Positions 42,954 to 50,915 of a stretch of DNA of 64,000 bases are shown here, piece by piece. The position numbers were made by a program, and so were the translations under genes. Within the stretch, counting starts at the first letter, position 1. Each line of letters begins with the position of its first letter. Source of the stretch: DATKJS01 sp050015275. Its GTDB lineage: Bacteria > Acidobacteriota > Aminicenantia > Aminicenantales > Saccharicenantaceae. The notes below the pieces were generated by a model. It made no database searches. It was given only the letters and a program-made list of their open reading frames with translations, and was not told where the DNA came from. The stretch is from contig JBEKBS010000013.1 in the NCBI GenBank assembly GCA_050015275.1, positions 1 to 64,000 on the forward strand, written 5' to 3'.

Positions 42954-43072
42954 CATCTCCCGGAGTCAATCTTTTATCACCCCTAACGACTAACCAACTA
43001 CGTTCCGGAGAGGAACCCCAAGCCCAGCCCCGGGCGCGAGCATCGCGAGCGGCCCCTCGGTCCACGGACCGC

Positions 43073-45439
43073 TCAGAGCTCTTCCTTCTTGGCCTTCCCC
43101 CTGTCCATTTCCTTGACGTAGGCCCTGCGGTCGACGAGGATCTCCCGGGGCTTGCTCCCTTCCGACGGGCCGATGATCCCCTCATCCTGCATCTGGTCGA
43201 TGATCCGGGCCGCCCGGGCGTAGCCCAGCTTCAGCCGTCGCTGGAGGTGGGAGGCCGAAGCCTGGCCCGAGACCATCACCTGACGGACGGCCTCGTCATA
43301 AAGCTCGTCCTTTTCGTCCAAATCTCCCATGATCTTATCGGCGTCGCCGCGGACGACCTGGATGATCCTCTCGTCGAAGGTCGGCGTCCCCTGCGTCTTG
43401 ACGAACTTGACCAGGCGCCGGACCTCGGGGATGGAGATGTAGGAGCAATGGAGGCGGATCAGCCGGGGAAAGTTCGGCGGCAGGAAGAGCATGTCCCCCA
43501 TGCCGAGGAGCTTGTCGGCGCCCCCCGTGTCGATGATGATCCGGGAATCGACCTTGGACGGGACCCGGAACGCGACCCGGCAGGAGAAGTTGTTCTTGAT
43601 CGTCCCGGTGATGACGTCGATCGACGGCCGTTGGGTGGCCATGACCAGATGGATGCCGACGGCCCGGGCGAGCTGGGCCAGCCGGCCGATGAAGAACTCG
43701 ACCTCCTGGGCCCCCACCATCATCAGCTCGGCCAGCTCGTCGATGATGATGACGATGTAGGGAAGGGGCTGGAAAGCGTCCCGCTCCTCGTCGGTGAGCT
43801 TGCCCTTCTTGTCGGCCAGGATCTGCTTCATTTGCTGGTTGTACTGGTCGATGTTCCGGACCTTGACCCCCTGGAGCTTCTTGTAGCGCTCCTCCATCTT
43901 CCGGACGATGTCCATGAGCACGACGTGGGCCTTCTTGGGATCGTTGATGACTGGGCAGAGGAGATGGGGGACGTCCTCGTAGAGCGTGAACTCGAGGCGC
44001 TTGGGGTCGATGAGGACGAGCTTCACCTCTTCCGGGGTCGACTTGTAAAGGATGCTGGCGATCAGGGCGTTGAGGGCGACGCTCTTGCCCGTCCCCGTCG
44101 ACCCGGCGATGAGGAGGTGGGGCATGACCGCCAGGTCCGTGATGTAGACCCCGCCGTGGACGTCCTTGCCGAGGGCGAAGGTCAGCTTGGACGGCGATTC
44201 GAGGAACTTCTCCGACTCGATGATGTCGCGGAGCTTGATCGTCTCCCGCTTGTTGTTCGGGATCTCGACGCCCAGGGACGACTTGCCCGGGATCCGCTGG
44301 ATGCGGACGGACTCGGCCTCCAGGGCCAGGGAGAGGTCCTCGGTGAGGTTGGCCACCTGGCTGACCTTGATTCCCGGCGCCGGGAAGAACTCGTAGGTCG
44401 TGATCACGGGCCCGGGGTGATACTCGCGGACCTCGCCCTCGATTCCGAACTCCTTGAGCTTCTCCTCGATCCGGCGCTTCTTGTCGTAGAGCTCGTCCTT
44501 GTCGACCTTCTCCGCCGGTTTCCCCGGGTCGAGGAGATTGAACGGCGGGAAGTGGTACTCGCCCTTCCTGCCGAGGTCGGGGAACAGGAGCTTTTCGGGC
44601 GGAGGGGGAGCCACGGGCCTGGGCGCCGGGGGGGCCTCCCGGGCGGCTTTCCGGGCCTCCTTCTCCATCCTCTTCTTTTCTTTCTCCCTCTCCTTCTCCG
44701 CTTTTTTTTCGGCCTTAGGGTCCGGCTTGCCCCCGGGTTCGCCCTCCCCGCCGGCCGAGGCTGGCTCGGCGTACTTCTTCAGGACCTTCTCCCTCATCTT
44801 GTCCCGCTCCTTGCTCTTCTGGTAACGGGTGACCCGGATCCGGACCTCCTTGATGGTTGATTCGAACGTCCCTTTGAAGAAGTGGAGCGTTTTCCCGAGC
44901 GACCAGCGGGTGGAGAAGAGGAGGAAGAGGCCGAGCGCGGCCAGGAGGAAGATGAACGAGCCGACCGTGCTCAGGTACCGTTCGAGAAAATTCAGGACGG
45001 AATATCCGATGATACCGCCCGCCTGTATGGCCGTGCCCCTGAAAGGGATCCTCAGGAAAAGGAGCGCGGTCAGCGGACAGATGATCAGAAAGAACAGGAA
45101 GACGAAGCCCAGACGGCGCAGGAGGCCGCCGGCCGTGCCCCGCAGGACGGCCTTGACCGCTACGTAGCCGAGGATGAAGGGGAGGAGAAAGGCCGCAAAA
45201 CCCAGGAGCCAGAAAAGCGCGTCGGCGAAATACGCTCCGGCGTGGCCGGCGAAGTTGCGGACGTGATGGCCTTGCGGCGGGACGTTGGCGAACGACGGGT
45301 CCTTGGAGTCATAGCTGATGAGGCTGACCAGGGAGAAGAGGGTGAAGAAAAGGAGGACGAGGCCGGCGATCTCGACGGCCCGGCTCTGTCTGCGGGCCGC
45401 GGACTTCCCGTTCGCGCTGCCCTTCTTCGCGTTTTTCAC
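43073..45439 (-). CDS. ftsK: DNA translocase FtsK
   Basis: A 788-residue septal motor for chromosome segregation. Four hydrophobic helices fill about residues 20-185, then a highly charged Lys/Glu/Pro linker (about 195-290), then the motor: VIEIPNNKRE-like alpha domain, Walker A GSTGTGKSVALNALIAS, LVLIDPKRLEFTLYEDVPHL, Walker B IVIIIDELAELMM and MATQRPSIDVITG. The C-terminal gamma winged helix (ASHLQRRLKLGYARAARIID) recognises KOPS-type DNA. Length is on the short side but complete. Confidence 0.96.
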   Translation of the reverse strand: MKNAKKGSANGKSAARRQSRAVEIAGLVLLFFTLFSLVSLISYDSKDPSFANVPPQGHHVRNFAGHAGAYFADALFWLLGFAAFLLPFILGYVAVKAVLRGTAGGLLRRLGFVFLFFLIICPLTALLFLRIPFRGTAIQAGGIIGYSVLNFLERYLSTVGSFIFLLAALGLFLLFSTRWSLGKTLHFFKGTFESTIKEVRIRVTRYQKSKERDKMREKVLKKYAEPASAGGEGEPGGKPDPKAEKKAEKEREKEKKRMEKEARKAAREAPPAPRPVAPPPPEKLLFPDLGRKGEYHFPPFNLLDPGKPAEKVDKDELYDKKRRIEEKLKEFGIEGEVREYHPGPVITTYEFFPAPGIKVSQVANLTEDLSLALEAESVRIQRIPGKSSLGVEIPNNKRETIKLRDIIESEKFLESPSKLTFALGKDVHGGVYITDLAVMPHLLIAGSTGTGKSVALNALIASILYKSTPEEVKLVLIDPKRLEFTLYEDVPHLLCPVINDPKKAHVVLMDIVRKMEERYKKLQGVKVRNIDQYNQQMKQILADKKGKLTDEERDAFQPLPYIVIIIDELAELMMVGAQEVEFFIGRLAQLARAVGIHLVMATQRPSIDVITGTIKNNFSCRVAFRVPSKVDSRIIIDTGGADKLLGMGDMLFLPPNFPRLIRLHCSYISIPEVRRLVKFVKTQGTPTFDERIIQVVRGDADKIMGDLDEKDELYDEAVRQVMVSGQASASHLQRRLKLGYARAARIIDQMQDEGIIGPSEGSKPREILVDRRAYVKEMDRGKAKKEEL

Positions 45440-45535
45440 GCCGCGATTATAGCATAATTACGGTGAGCGATGATAAGGGACCCGGCCGGAGACTCCGCCC
45501 CGCTGAGAAGCGGGACTGCCCCGCCAAGAGACGGT

Positions 45536-45607
45536 GCTGCCCGCATCTGGACAAATCGGGCAAGAGCCGGGACTGCCCGCTACTGGACAGATCGGGCAGG
45601 AGGCGGG
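45536..45607 (+). repeat. Tandem imperfect 36 bp repeat, two copies
   Basis: Two adjacent copies (45536-45571 and 45572-45607) match at about 30 of 36 positions. Each contains an inverted repeat CTGCCCG ... CGGGCA around 13 nt. A partial third copy (ACTGCCCCGC) precedes them near 45515. The second copy includes the end of ksgA; the first lies in the ksgA-ftsK gap. Function unknown. Confidence 0.6.
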
Positions 45608-46404
45608 GCGGCTCCCTGCCGGAGGGCGTCGAAGAGGGCAGCGAAGGTCTCAGGGGGGACTTGCTCGGCCCGGACGTTCGGCAGGAGGCCGCAGCGCTCG
45701 AAGGCGACGGCGAGGGCGCTGGCGTCCGCGTGCCTCTCAAGATTCTTCCGGAGCTGCTTCCGCCGCTCGGCGAAGGCCGCTTGGAGGAACGCGCGGTAGA
45801 GAGGCTCGCCCGTGACGGCGTGGAGCGGGGCGGGCCGTAGGCGAAGCGCGAGTAGGGCGGACTGAACCCTGGGCGGCGGCGAGAACGAGCCCGGGGCGAC
45901 GGTGAAGACGACCCGGGCCTCGAAATAATTCTGGAGGAGAATGGACAGGGGCGCGTATTTCTTGGATCCCGGCCCGGCCGGGATGCGCGCCGCCACCTCC
46001 TTCTGGAGGAGGAAGACGCAGTCCGTGAAAAGGTCCCGGTCATCGAGGACCCTGCGGAGGATCGGCGATGAGATCGAATAGGGGATGTTTCCCACGACAC
46101 GGAGCGCCGGGACTCCGGCCTTGCGGCGAAGTTCGTTGAAGTCGATGGTCAGGGCGTCGCCATGAATGACCTCGACGTTGGCCGGCATCGCCTCCCGAAG
46201 TCCCGGGATAAGCCGCCCGTCCTTCTCGATGGCGATGACCCGCCCGGCCCTTTCCGCCAGGGCGGCCGTCAGGACGCCTCTGCCGGCGCCGATCTCGACG
46301 ATAACGTCCTCTTTCCGGGGCCCGATGACGCCGACGATCTTCCGGAGGACGGCCGGGCTGGCCAGAAAATGCTGCCCGAGGGCATGCCTTCGCGATCTCT
46401 TCAT
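45580..46404 (-). CDS. ksgA: 16S rRNA dimethyladenosine transferase KsgA
   Basis: A 274-residue methyltransferase that dimethylates two adjacent adenines near the 3' end of 16S rRNA. Motifs: RHALGQHFLASPAVLRKI, SAM-binding VEIGAGRGVLTAAL, IHGDAL, the catalytic NIPYSIS (variant of NLPY) and VQSALLALRLRP. The C-terminal small domain is present. Its last codons lie in the tandem repeat that follows, which may explain the low-complexity Pro/Ala tail. Confidence 0.95.
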   Translation of the reverse strand: MKRSRRHALGQHFLASPAVLRKIVGVIGPRKEDVIVEIGAGRGVLTAALAERAGRVIAIEKDGRLIPGLREAMPANVEVIHGDALTIDFNELRRKAGVPALRVVGNIPYSISSPILRRVLDDRDLFTDCVFLLQKEVAARIPAGPGSKKYAPLSILLQNYFEARVVFTVAPGSFSPPPRVQSALLALRLRPAPLHAVTGEPLYRAFLQAAFAERRKQLRKNLERHADASALAVAFERCGLLPNVRAEQVPPETFAALFDALRQGAAPPPARSVQ

Positions 46405-46497
46405 GGGTCAGGGTCCCGGCGGCTTTTTCGCCTCCGGCGCCTATGATACCGCTTTTGGACCTCTGGGGCCATCCCGCCCTCGGCGGGGCCCTCCGGA

Positions 46498-46526
46498 TTG
46501 ACGGTGGCTCCCGTTGTCCTTATAAT
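46498..46526 (+). promoter_or_regulatory. Promoter before the 28-residue peptide
   Basis: -35 TTGACG (46498-46503), 17 bp spacer, perfect -10 TATAAT (46521-46526). The leader of about 25 nt contains GAGGT placed 7 nt before the peptide ATG. The remaining bases of 46405-46497, upstream of ksgA, show no strong site. Confidence 0.75.
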
Positions 46527-46557
46527 TGGGCCCTCAGAGATCGTTGAGGTCCTCGGG

Positions 46558-46644
46558 ATGCGCGCCAAGAAGATCCTCCTTTTTGCGTTCGGCGTCTTCG
46601 CCGCCGTGGCCGCCTTCCTCTCTATCAAAAGGCTAAGGCCATAG
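46558..46644 (+). CDS. Small hydrophobic membrane peptide (28 residues)
   Basis: ATG-to-TAG frame encoding a basic start MRAKK, one hydrophobic stretch ILLFAFGVFAAVAAFLSI and a basic end KRLRP: a minimal single-span membrane peptide. A perfect -10 box and a well-spaced GAGGT favour real expression. No family recognised. It precedes the response-regulator gene by about 100 bp, but that gene has its own promoter. Confidence 0.55.
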   Translation: MRAKKILLFAFGVFAAVAAFLSIKRLRP

Positions 46645-46700
46645 GCCGGATCCCGCCGGGCGTTCGAGGAATTCCGCGCGACCCCATCCGGGCCGGAAGT

Positions 46701-46729
46701 TTGACAAGGGCCCAGGTTTTCAATACATT
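46701..46729 (+). promoter_or_regulatory. Promoter of the response-regulator gene
   Basis: -35 TTGACA (46701-46706), 17 bp spacer, -10 TACATT (46724-46729). The ATG lies 17 nt after the -10 box. Confidence 0.7.
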
Positions 46730-46746
46730 ACATTGAGCGTGCACCC

Positions 46747-47223
46747 ATGGCCGATAAGAAAATATTGATCATCGATTATGATGCCCAGAGTTTGGACTCC
46801 CTGACCAAGCTGGTCAGGTCGCAGAAGGTCCAGGTCGTCACCGCTCCGGACGGCCAGGCCGGCTACGAAAAATTCCGTGCAGAGAGGCCGGACCTCGTCA
46901 TCCTGGAGGCGATCCTGCCCAAGGTCCACGGCTTCGACCTGACGAAGAAGATCACCCAGGAATCCGGGGGCCAGGTGCCCGTCGTGATCGTGACGGGCCT
47001 TTACAAGGGGCCCCAGTACCGGCACGAGGCGATCGCCACGTTCGGCGCGTCGGACTATTTCGAGAAGCCGGTGGACCCCGACCGCTTCATTGAGACGGTC
47101 CGGCAGCTGATGCGCGATGACGAGGAGATCGAAGAAGCGCTGCCCGACCCGGCCACGGTCATCGACAACCTTTCCCAGCGGGTCAGGGATAAGGCCGCCC
47201 AGGGAAAGAAGAATGAGGGCTAG
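46747..47223 (+). CDS. Receiver-domain protein with Glu in place of the phosphoacceptor Asp
   Basis: A 158-residue single-domain response regulator. The fold is clear: KILIIDYDAQS (acidic Asp10/Asp12), DLVILEAILPKVHGFDL, VVIVTGL (Thr83) and SDYFEKPV (Lys107), then a short acidic/basic C-terminal tail with no output domain. At the phosphorylation position the family has Asp; here it is Glu54 (codon GAG). Such pseudo-receivers usually work without phosphorylation, sometimes locked on. No sensor kinase lies nearby. accD follows after 18 nt. Confidence 0.9.
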   Translation: MADKKILIIDYDAQSLDSLTKLVRSQKVQVVTAPDGQAGYEKFRAERPDLVILEAILPKVHGFDLTKKITQESGGQVPVVIVTGLYKGPQYRHEAIATFGASDYFEKPVDPDRFIETVRQLMRDDEEIEEALPDPATVIDNLSQRVRDKAAQGKKNEG

Positions 47224-47241
47224 GATCGAAGGACGGCGCGC

Positions 47242-48033
47242 ATGACGACCCTCTGGAGCCGCTGCAACAACTGCCAGCGCATCCTCTACAAGCAGGACAT
47301 CCTCGACAACCTCCACGTCTGCCCGTCCTGCAATTTCCATTTCCGGATCTCGGCCGAGGACCGGCTCGGGATGCTGTTCGACGACGGGACGTACGAAGTC
47401 CAGGACGCCGGCATCCACTCCGTTGACGCCCTCCATTTCGTCGACACCAAGCGGTACGTCGACCGGCTCGCCGAGAACGAGCAGAAGGTGGGCCTTGCGG
47501 AAGCCATCATCACGGCCAGGGGGACGATGGGCGGCATCCCGGTCTATGTTCTGGCCATGGAATTCACCTTCCTGGGCGGGAGCGTGGCCTCGGTCGTGGG
47601 CGAGAAGATCGCCCGGGCCTGCGAACGGGCCATCGAGGAGAACCGCCCCGTCATCATCGTTTCCTGCTCCGGCGGCATGCGGATGCAGGAGGGGATGCTC
47701 TCGCTCATGCAGATGGCCAAGACGAGCGCGGCCATCGCCCGTCTCGGCGAAGCCAAGGTCCCGTACATCTCGGTCATGGCCGACCCGACGACGGGCGGAA
47801 CAACGGCCAGCTTCGCCATGCTCGGCGACATCAATATCGCCGAGCCGCAAGCCCTGATCGGCTTCGCCGGCCCTCGCGTCATCGAACAGACGATCAAGGA
47901 AAAGCTCCCCAAAGGCTTCCAGAGGGCGGAATTCCTTCTCAGCCATGGGATGGTCGATGACGTCATCGAACGGAAGAACCTGAGGCCTTACCTGATCAAA
48001 GCCCTCCGCCTCTTCCTCAACTGGCCTCAATGA
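47242..48033 (+). CDS. accD: Acetyl-CoA carboxylase carboxyltransferase beta subunit
   Basis: A 263-residue carboxyltransferase subunit that, with AccA, makes malonyl-CoA for fatty acids. The N-terminal zinc finger uses Cys8, Cys11, Cys27 and Cys30 (CNNC, CPSC); the crotonase-like core has FMGGSxG-type FLGGSVASVVGEKI, SCSGGMRMQEGMLSLMQMAK, DPTTGGTTASFAMLGD and GFAGPRVIEQT. accA is not in the window. The stop overlaps the folC start, the conserved accD-folC order. Confidence 0.97.
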   Translation: MTTLWSRCNNCQRILYKQDILDNLHVCPSCNFHFRISAEDRLGMLFDDGTYEVQDAGIHSVDALHFVDTKRYVDRLAENEQKVGLAEAIITARGTMGGIPVYVLAMEFTFLGGSVASVVGEKIARACERAIEENRPVIIVSCSGGMRMQEGMLSLMQMAKTSAAIARLGEAKVPYISVMADPTTGGTTASFAMLGDINIAEPQALIGFAGPRVIEQTIKEKLPKGFQRAEFLLSHGMVDDVIERKNLRPYLIKALRLFLNWPQ

Positions 48034-49322
48034 ACCCCGGCGAGTGCCGGGACTATCTCGGCCATCTCCAGCATTTCGGGATCAAGCTCGGCCTCGAAAA
48101 CATCACCATGCTCCTCGCGGCCCTGGGCGAACCGCACCGGAGCTTCCCGGCCGTCCACGTGGCGGGGACCAACGGCAAGGGCTCGGTCTCGGCCATGCTC
48201 GACCTCATCCTCCGGAACCACGGGTTCCGCACCGGCCTCTACACCTCTCCCCATCTCGTGAGGGTCGAGGAGAGGGTCCGGGTCAATGGAGAGCGGATCG
48301 GGCCCGGGGAATTCTGCGTCCTCCTCGACCGGGTCAGGGAGAGGATCGACGGCCTGATGGCGGCCGGGCGCCTGGTCTATCACCCGACGTTCTTCGAGGT
48401 CCTGACCGCCCTCACCTTCCTCCATTTCGCGGAGCGGAAGGTCGACGTCGCGGTCCTCGAGACGGGGATGGGCGGCCGGTTCGACGCCACGAACGTCGTC
48501 CATCCTCTTGTCTCCGTGATCACGACGATCTCCAGGGACCACGAGAAGCATCTGGGCTCGACGCTCCGCCAGATCGCTTTTGAGAAGGCCGGCATCGTCA
48601 AGCCCGGTGTCCCGGTCGTCTGCGGCGTCCCGAAGGGTGTCGCTCTCGGGGTGATCCGCCGCCGCGCCCGCGAAGTCAAGGCCCCTTTTGTCCGCGTTTT
48701 CGGGCCGGGGACGGCTTTCGAAAGCCGGCGGACCGCCCGGGGTTTCCGCTTCCGGTACGCGAGCGGGGCGGATGAATACGTGTTCACCCCGGCCCTGGCC
48801 GGCCGCTACCAGGGCGAGAACGCGGCCGTCGCCGTCGCGGCGGCCGAGGTCCTCGGCCGGGTCTGGCGGCCGCTCCAGAAGTCGAAGATCCTCCGTGGCG
48901 TCCGCGAGGCGCGCTGGGAAGGCCGCCTGGAAACGGTCTCCCGGAGGCCCCTTGTCATCCTCGACGGCGCGCATAACGAGGAGGGGGCCGGGTCCTTGGC
49001 CGCCCATATCAAGGACGTGATCAGGAAGCCGGTCATCCTGGTCTTCGCGGCCATGAAGGACAAGGACATCCGGAAGATGGCCAGGCTTCTCTTCCCCCAG
49101 GCCCGGACCGTGATCCTGACCCAGGTCCCCTATAAGCGCTCCGCCCTGCCGGCCGAGATCCTTGAGGCAGCCCGCGAATTCGAGGGTCGCGTCCTGCTGG
49201 AGCCGGACGTGGCTAGAGCCGTGCGCCTGGCCCTTGATGAATCGGCCGGCCGGACCCCCGTCCTCATCGCCGGCTCCCTCTTCCTCGTCGGCGAGGTCAA
49301 GAAGCTCCGGTTGTTCGCCTGA
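48030..49322 (+). CDS. folC: Folylpolyglutamate/dihydrofolate synthase
   Basis: A 430-residue Mur-ligase-like enzyme that adds Glu to folates. P-loop HVAGTNGKGSVSAML (about 43-57), YTSPHLVRVEERVRVNG, the ETGMGGRFDATNV block, ISRDHEKHLG and LDGAHNEEGA in the C-terminal domain. Translationally coupled to accD (ATGA). The ATP synthase operon begins 67 bp later from its own promoter. Confidence 0.95.
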   Translation: MNPGECRDYLGHLQHFGIKLGLENITMLLAALGEPHRSFPAVHVAGTNGKGSVSAMLDLILRNHGFRTGLYTSPHLVRVEERVRVNGERIGPGEFCVLLDRVRERIDGLMAAGRLVYHPTFFEVLTALTFLHFAERKVDVAVLETGMGGRFDATNVVHPLVSVITTISRDHEKHLGSTLRQIAFEKAGIVKPGVPVVCGVPKGVALGVIRRRAREVKAPFVRVFGPGTAFESRRTARGFRFRYASGADEYVFTPALAGRYQGENAAVAVAAAEVLGRVWRPLQKSKILRGVREARWEGRLETVSRRPLVILDGAHNEEGAGSLAAHIKDVIRKPVILVFAAMKDKDIRKMARLLFPQARTVILTQVPYKRSALPAEILEAAREFEGRVLLEPDVARAVRLALDESAGRTPVLIAGSLFLVGEVKKLRLFA

Positions 49323-49327
49323 GCCAG

Positions 49328-49356
49328 TTGCATTTTTCGCCAGATGGCGTTAAAAT
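49328..49356 (+). promoter_or_regulatory. ATP synthase operon promoter with palindromic spacer
   Basis: -35 TTGCAT (49328-49333), 17 bp spacer, -10 TAAAAT (49351-49356). The spacer contains CGCCAGATGGCG, an inverted repeat with 5 bp arms, possibly a repressor site. The leader to the b' ATG is about 27 nt with GGGAAAG. Confidence 0.7.
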
Positions 49357-49389
49357 TTCATTTACTTTTCCGTCTGGGAAAGATATCCG

Positions 49390-49806
49390 ATGTTGTCCAT
49401 TAACGCGACCGTTTTCGTCACGTTCGCCCTCGTCTGGATCCTCGTTCTCGTCCTGTCGCGTGTTTTCTTCAAGCCCGTCCGGCGCGTCCTCGACGAGCGG
49501 GCCTCGCGGATCGAGAAGGCGAAGGCGGAGACCGAGAAGACCCTGGCGGCCTATGAACAGGACCTCCGGCGGATCGAGGAAGGCCTGAAGGAGGCCCGGG
49601 CCGCGGCGGCCGGGATCCGTGAGCAGGCCGCACTCGAAGCTCTGAAGGAAAAGAGCCGGCTCCTCCAGGAGATCCAGGTCGAGTGCCGGGCCCAGGTGGA
49701 CAAGGCCAAGGCCGAGCTCGGCCAGCGGGTCGAGGCGCTCAAGAAAGAGCTCGACGCCACGACCGAAGAGCTCTCCGAGGACATCGAGCGGAGGATCCTG
49801 AACTGA
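49390..49806 (+). CDS. ATP synthase Fo subunit b' (AtpF-like)
   Basis: A 138-residue b-type stalk subunit. One membrane helix (about 4-24) ends in the conserved KPVRRVLDERASRIEKAKAE, followed by a continuous charged coiled coil. It is shorter than the second b-like subunit that follows directly, and has no signal-like extension. The pair would form a heterodimeric peripheral stalk, as in photosynthetic and some other bacteria. Its stop overlaps the next ATG by one base. Confidence 0.85.
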   Translation: MLSINATVFVTFALVWILVLVLSRVFFKPVRRVLDERASRIEKAKAETEKTLAAYEQDLRRIEEGLKEARAAAAGIREQAALEALKEKSRLLQEIQVECRAQVDKAKAELGQRVEALKKELDATTEELSEDIERRILN

Positions 49807-50387
49807 TGATGCCGCGGAAACCTTTCGCCGTCGTTCTCACCGTCCTGCCCCTCCTTTTGTTCATGAGCGCTGGGGAGGCGGGACGGCCGTCGACTGCCAT
49901 GGATTTTGCCGGGAAGGTCGTCAATTTCGTTATCCTCTTCGGTGGCTTGGCGTTCGTCCTTCGCAAACCGCTTGCGGCCATGCTCCGAAAAAGGTCCGCC
50001 GACATCCGGGACACGATCCGACTGGCCGACGAGGGGAGCGCCGAAGCCGCGAAAAAATACGAAGGGTCGGAGGCGCGGCTGGCGGGGCTCGAGGGGGACG
50101 TCCTGCAGTTGAAGAACGAAGCCGAGGAGGACGCCCGCATGGAAAAAGACAGGATCGCCCGGCTGGCCGCCGAGGAGTCCGACCGGGTCCGGCAATTCAC
50201 CGGCCAGGAGATCGACGAGCAGGTAAGGGCCGGCGCCGGGGAGCTCAGAGCGTACGCCGCGGAGCAGGCGACGGCCCTGGCCCGGGAGAGGATCCGGAAA
50301 AGGCTGACCGCCGAGGGCCAGGCGGCCCTCATCAACAAATCCATCGAGAGGCTCTCGCGGTTTTATGAAAAATCAGGTTCTCGTTAA
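49806..50387 (+). CDS. atpF: ATP synthase Fo subunit b (AtpF)
   Basis: A 193-residue b subunit with two N-terminal hydrophobic stretches: a signal-peptide-like one (about 7-22) ending in SAGEAG, and the true anchor (about 32-50, VVNFVILFGGLAFVLRKPL), followed by a long coiled coil. The extra signal-like segment is unusual compared with the Escherichia coli protein. Start is the first of two adjacent ATG codons. It overlaps atpH by 23 bp. Confidence 0.88.
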   Translation: MMPRKPFAVVLTVLPLLLFMSAGEAGRPSTAMDFAGKVVNFVILFGGLAFVLRKPLAAMLRKRSADIRDTIRLADEGSAEAAKKYEGSEARLAGLEGDVLQLKNEAEEDARMEKDRIARLAAEESDRVRQFTGQEIDEQVRAGAGELRAYAAEQATALARERIRKRLTAEGQAALINKSIERLSRFYEKSGSR

Positions 50388-50907
50388 AAGATACGCCCAG
50401 GGCCTCGTCCAGGCCGTGAAGGACGAGGGGGAGTTCGCGGCCGTCCGGGCCGACCTCAACGCGTTCCTCGATCTTTATGCCCGCCAGGACGAGCTCCGCC
50501 GCGCGCTGATGAACCCGTTCATCAACGCCGGGGCCAAAACCAAAATTTTGAAGGACGTCCTGGACAGGGGCGGGGCCGGCAAGAAAACAGGCAGACTGCT
50601 CCAGCTTCTCCTCGATCACAAGCGTTTCGACCTCGTCAAGGACATCGCGGAAGTCCTGCCCGAAATGTGGAACGAGAAACTCGGGATCCTGACCTTCGAA
50701 ATCGCCTCCGTCATTCCTCTGACAGACGCCCAGAAGAGCCGGCTCCGGGAGACGATCGAGGCCGCGGAAAAGAGGCCCGTCGACCTCGTCTTCAAGATCG
50801 ATCCCGGGATCATCGGGGGGCTCGCCCTGCGCACGGGGCACATCGTCTATGACGTGTCCATCCAGGGGAATCTCAACCAGATGAGAGAGCATATCCAGCA
50901 AGGCTAG
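50365..50907 (+). CDS. atpH: ATP synthase F1 subunit delta
   Basis: A 180-residue stalk-cap protein linking F1 to the b subunits. N-terminal helical domain starts VKRYAQGLVQAVKDEGEF; the C-terminal part has the family signature IDPGIIGGLALRTGHIVYDVSIQGNL-type region (IIGGLALR, D-SIQGNLNQM). It overlaps atpF by 23 bp and precedes atpA by 8 nt. Confidence 0.95.
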   Translation: MKNQVLVKRYAQGLVQAVKDEGEFAAVRADLNAFLDLYARQDELRRALMNPFINAGAKTKILKDVLDRGGAGKKTGRLLQLLLDHKRFDLVKDIAEVLPEMWNEKLGILTFEIASVIPLTDAQKSRLRETIEAAEKRPVDLVFKIDPGIIGGLALRTGHIVYDVSIQGNLNQMREHIQQG

Positions 50908-50915
50908 AGGTCGCC

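Noticed and set aside
42957..43072. GC-rich hairpins (GAGCGG/CCGCTC and CGGTCC/GGACCG) between the ECF sigma gene and ftsK, considered as a terminator
   Set aside because: No T run on either strand; may be structure in the ftsK 3' end, but the evidence is too weak for a feature.
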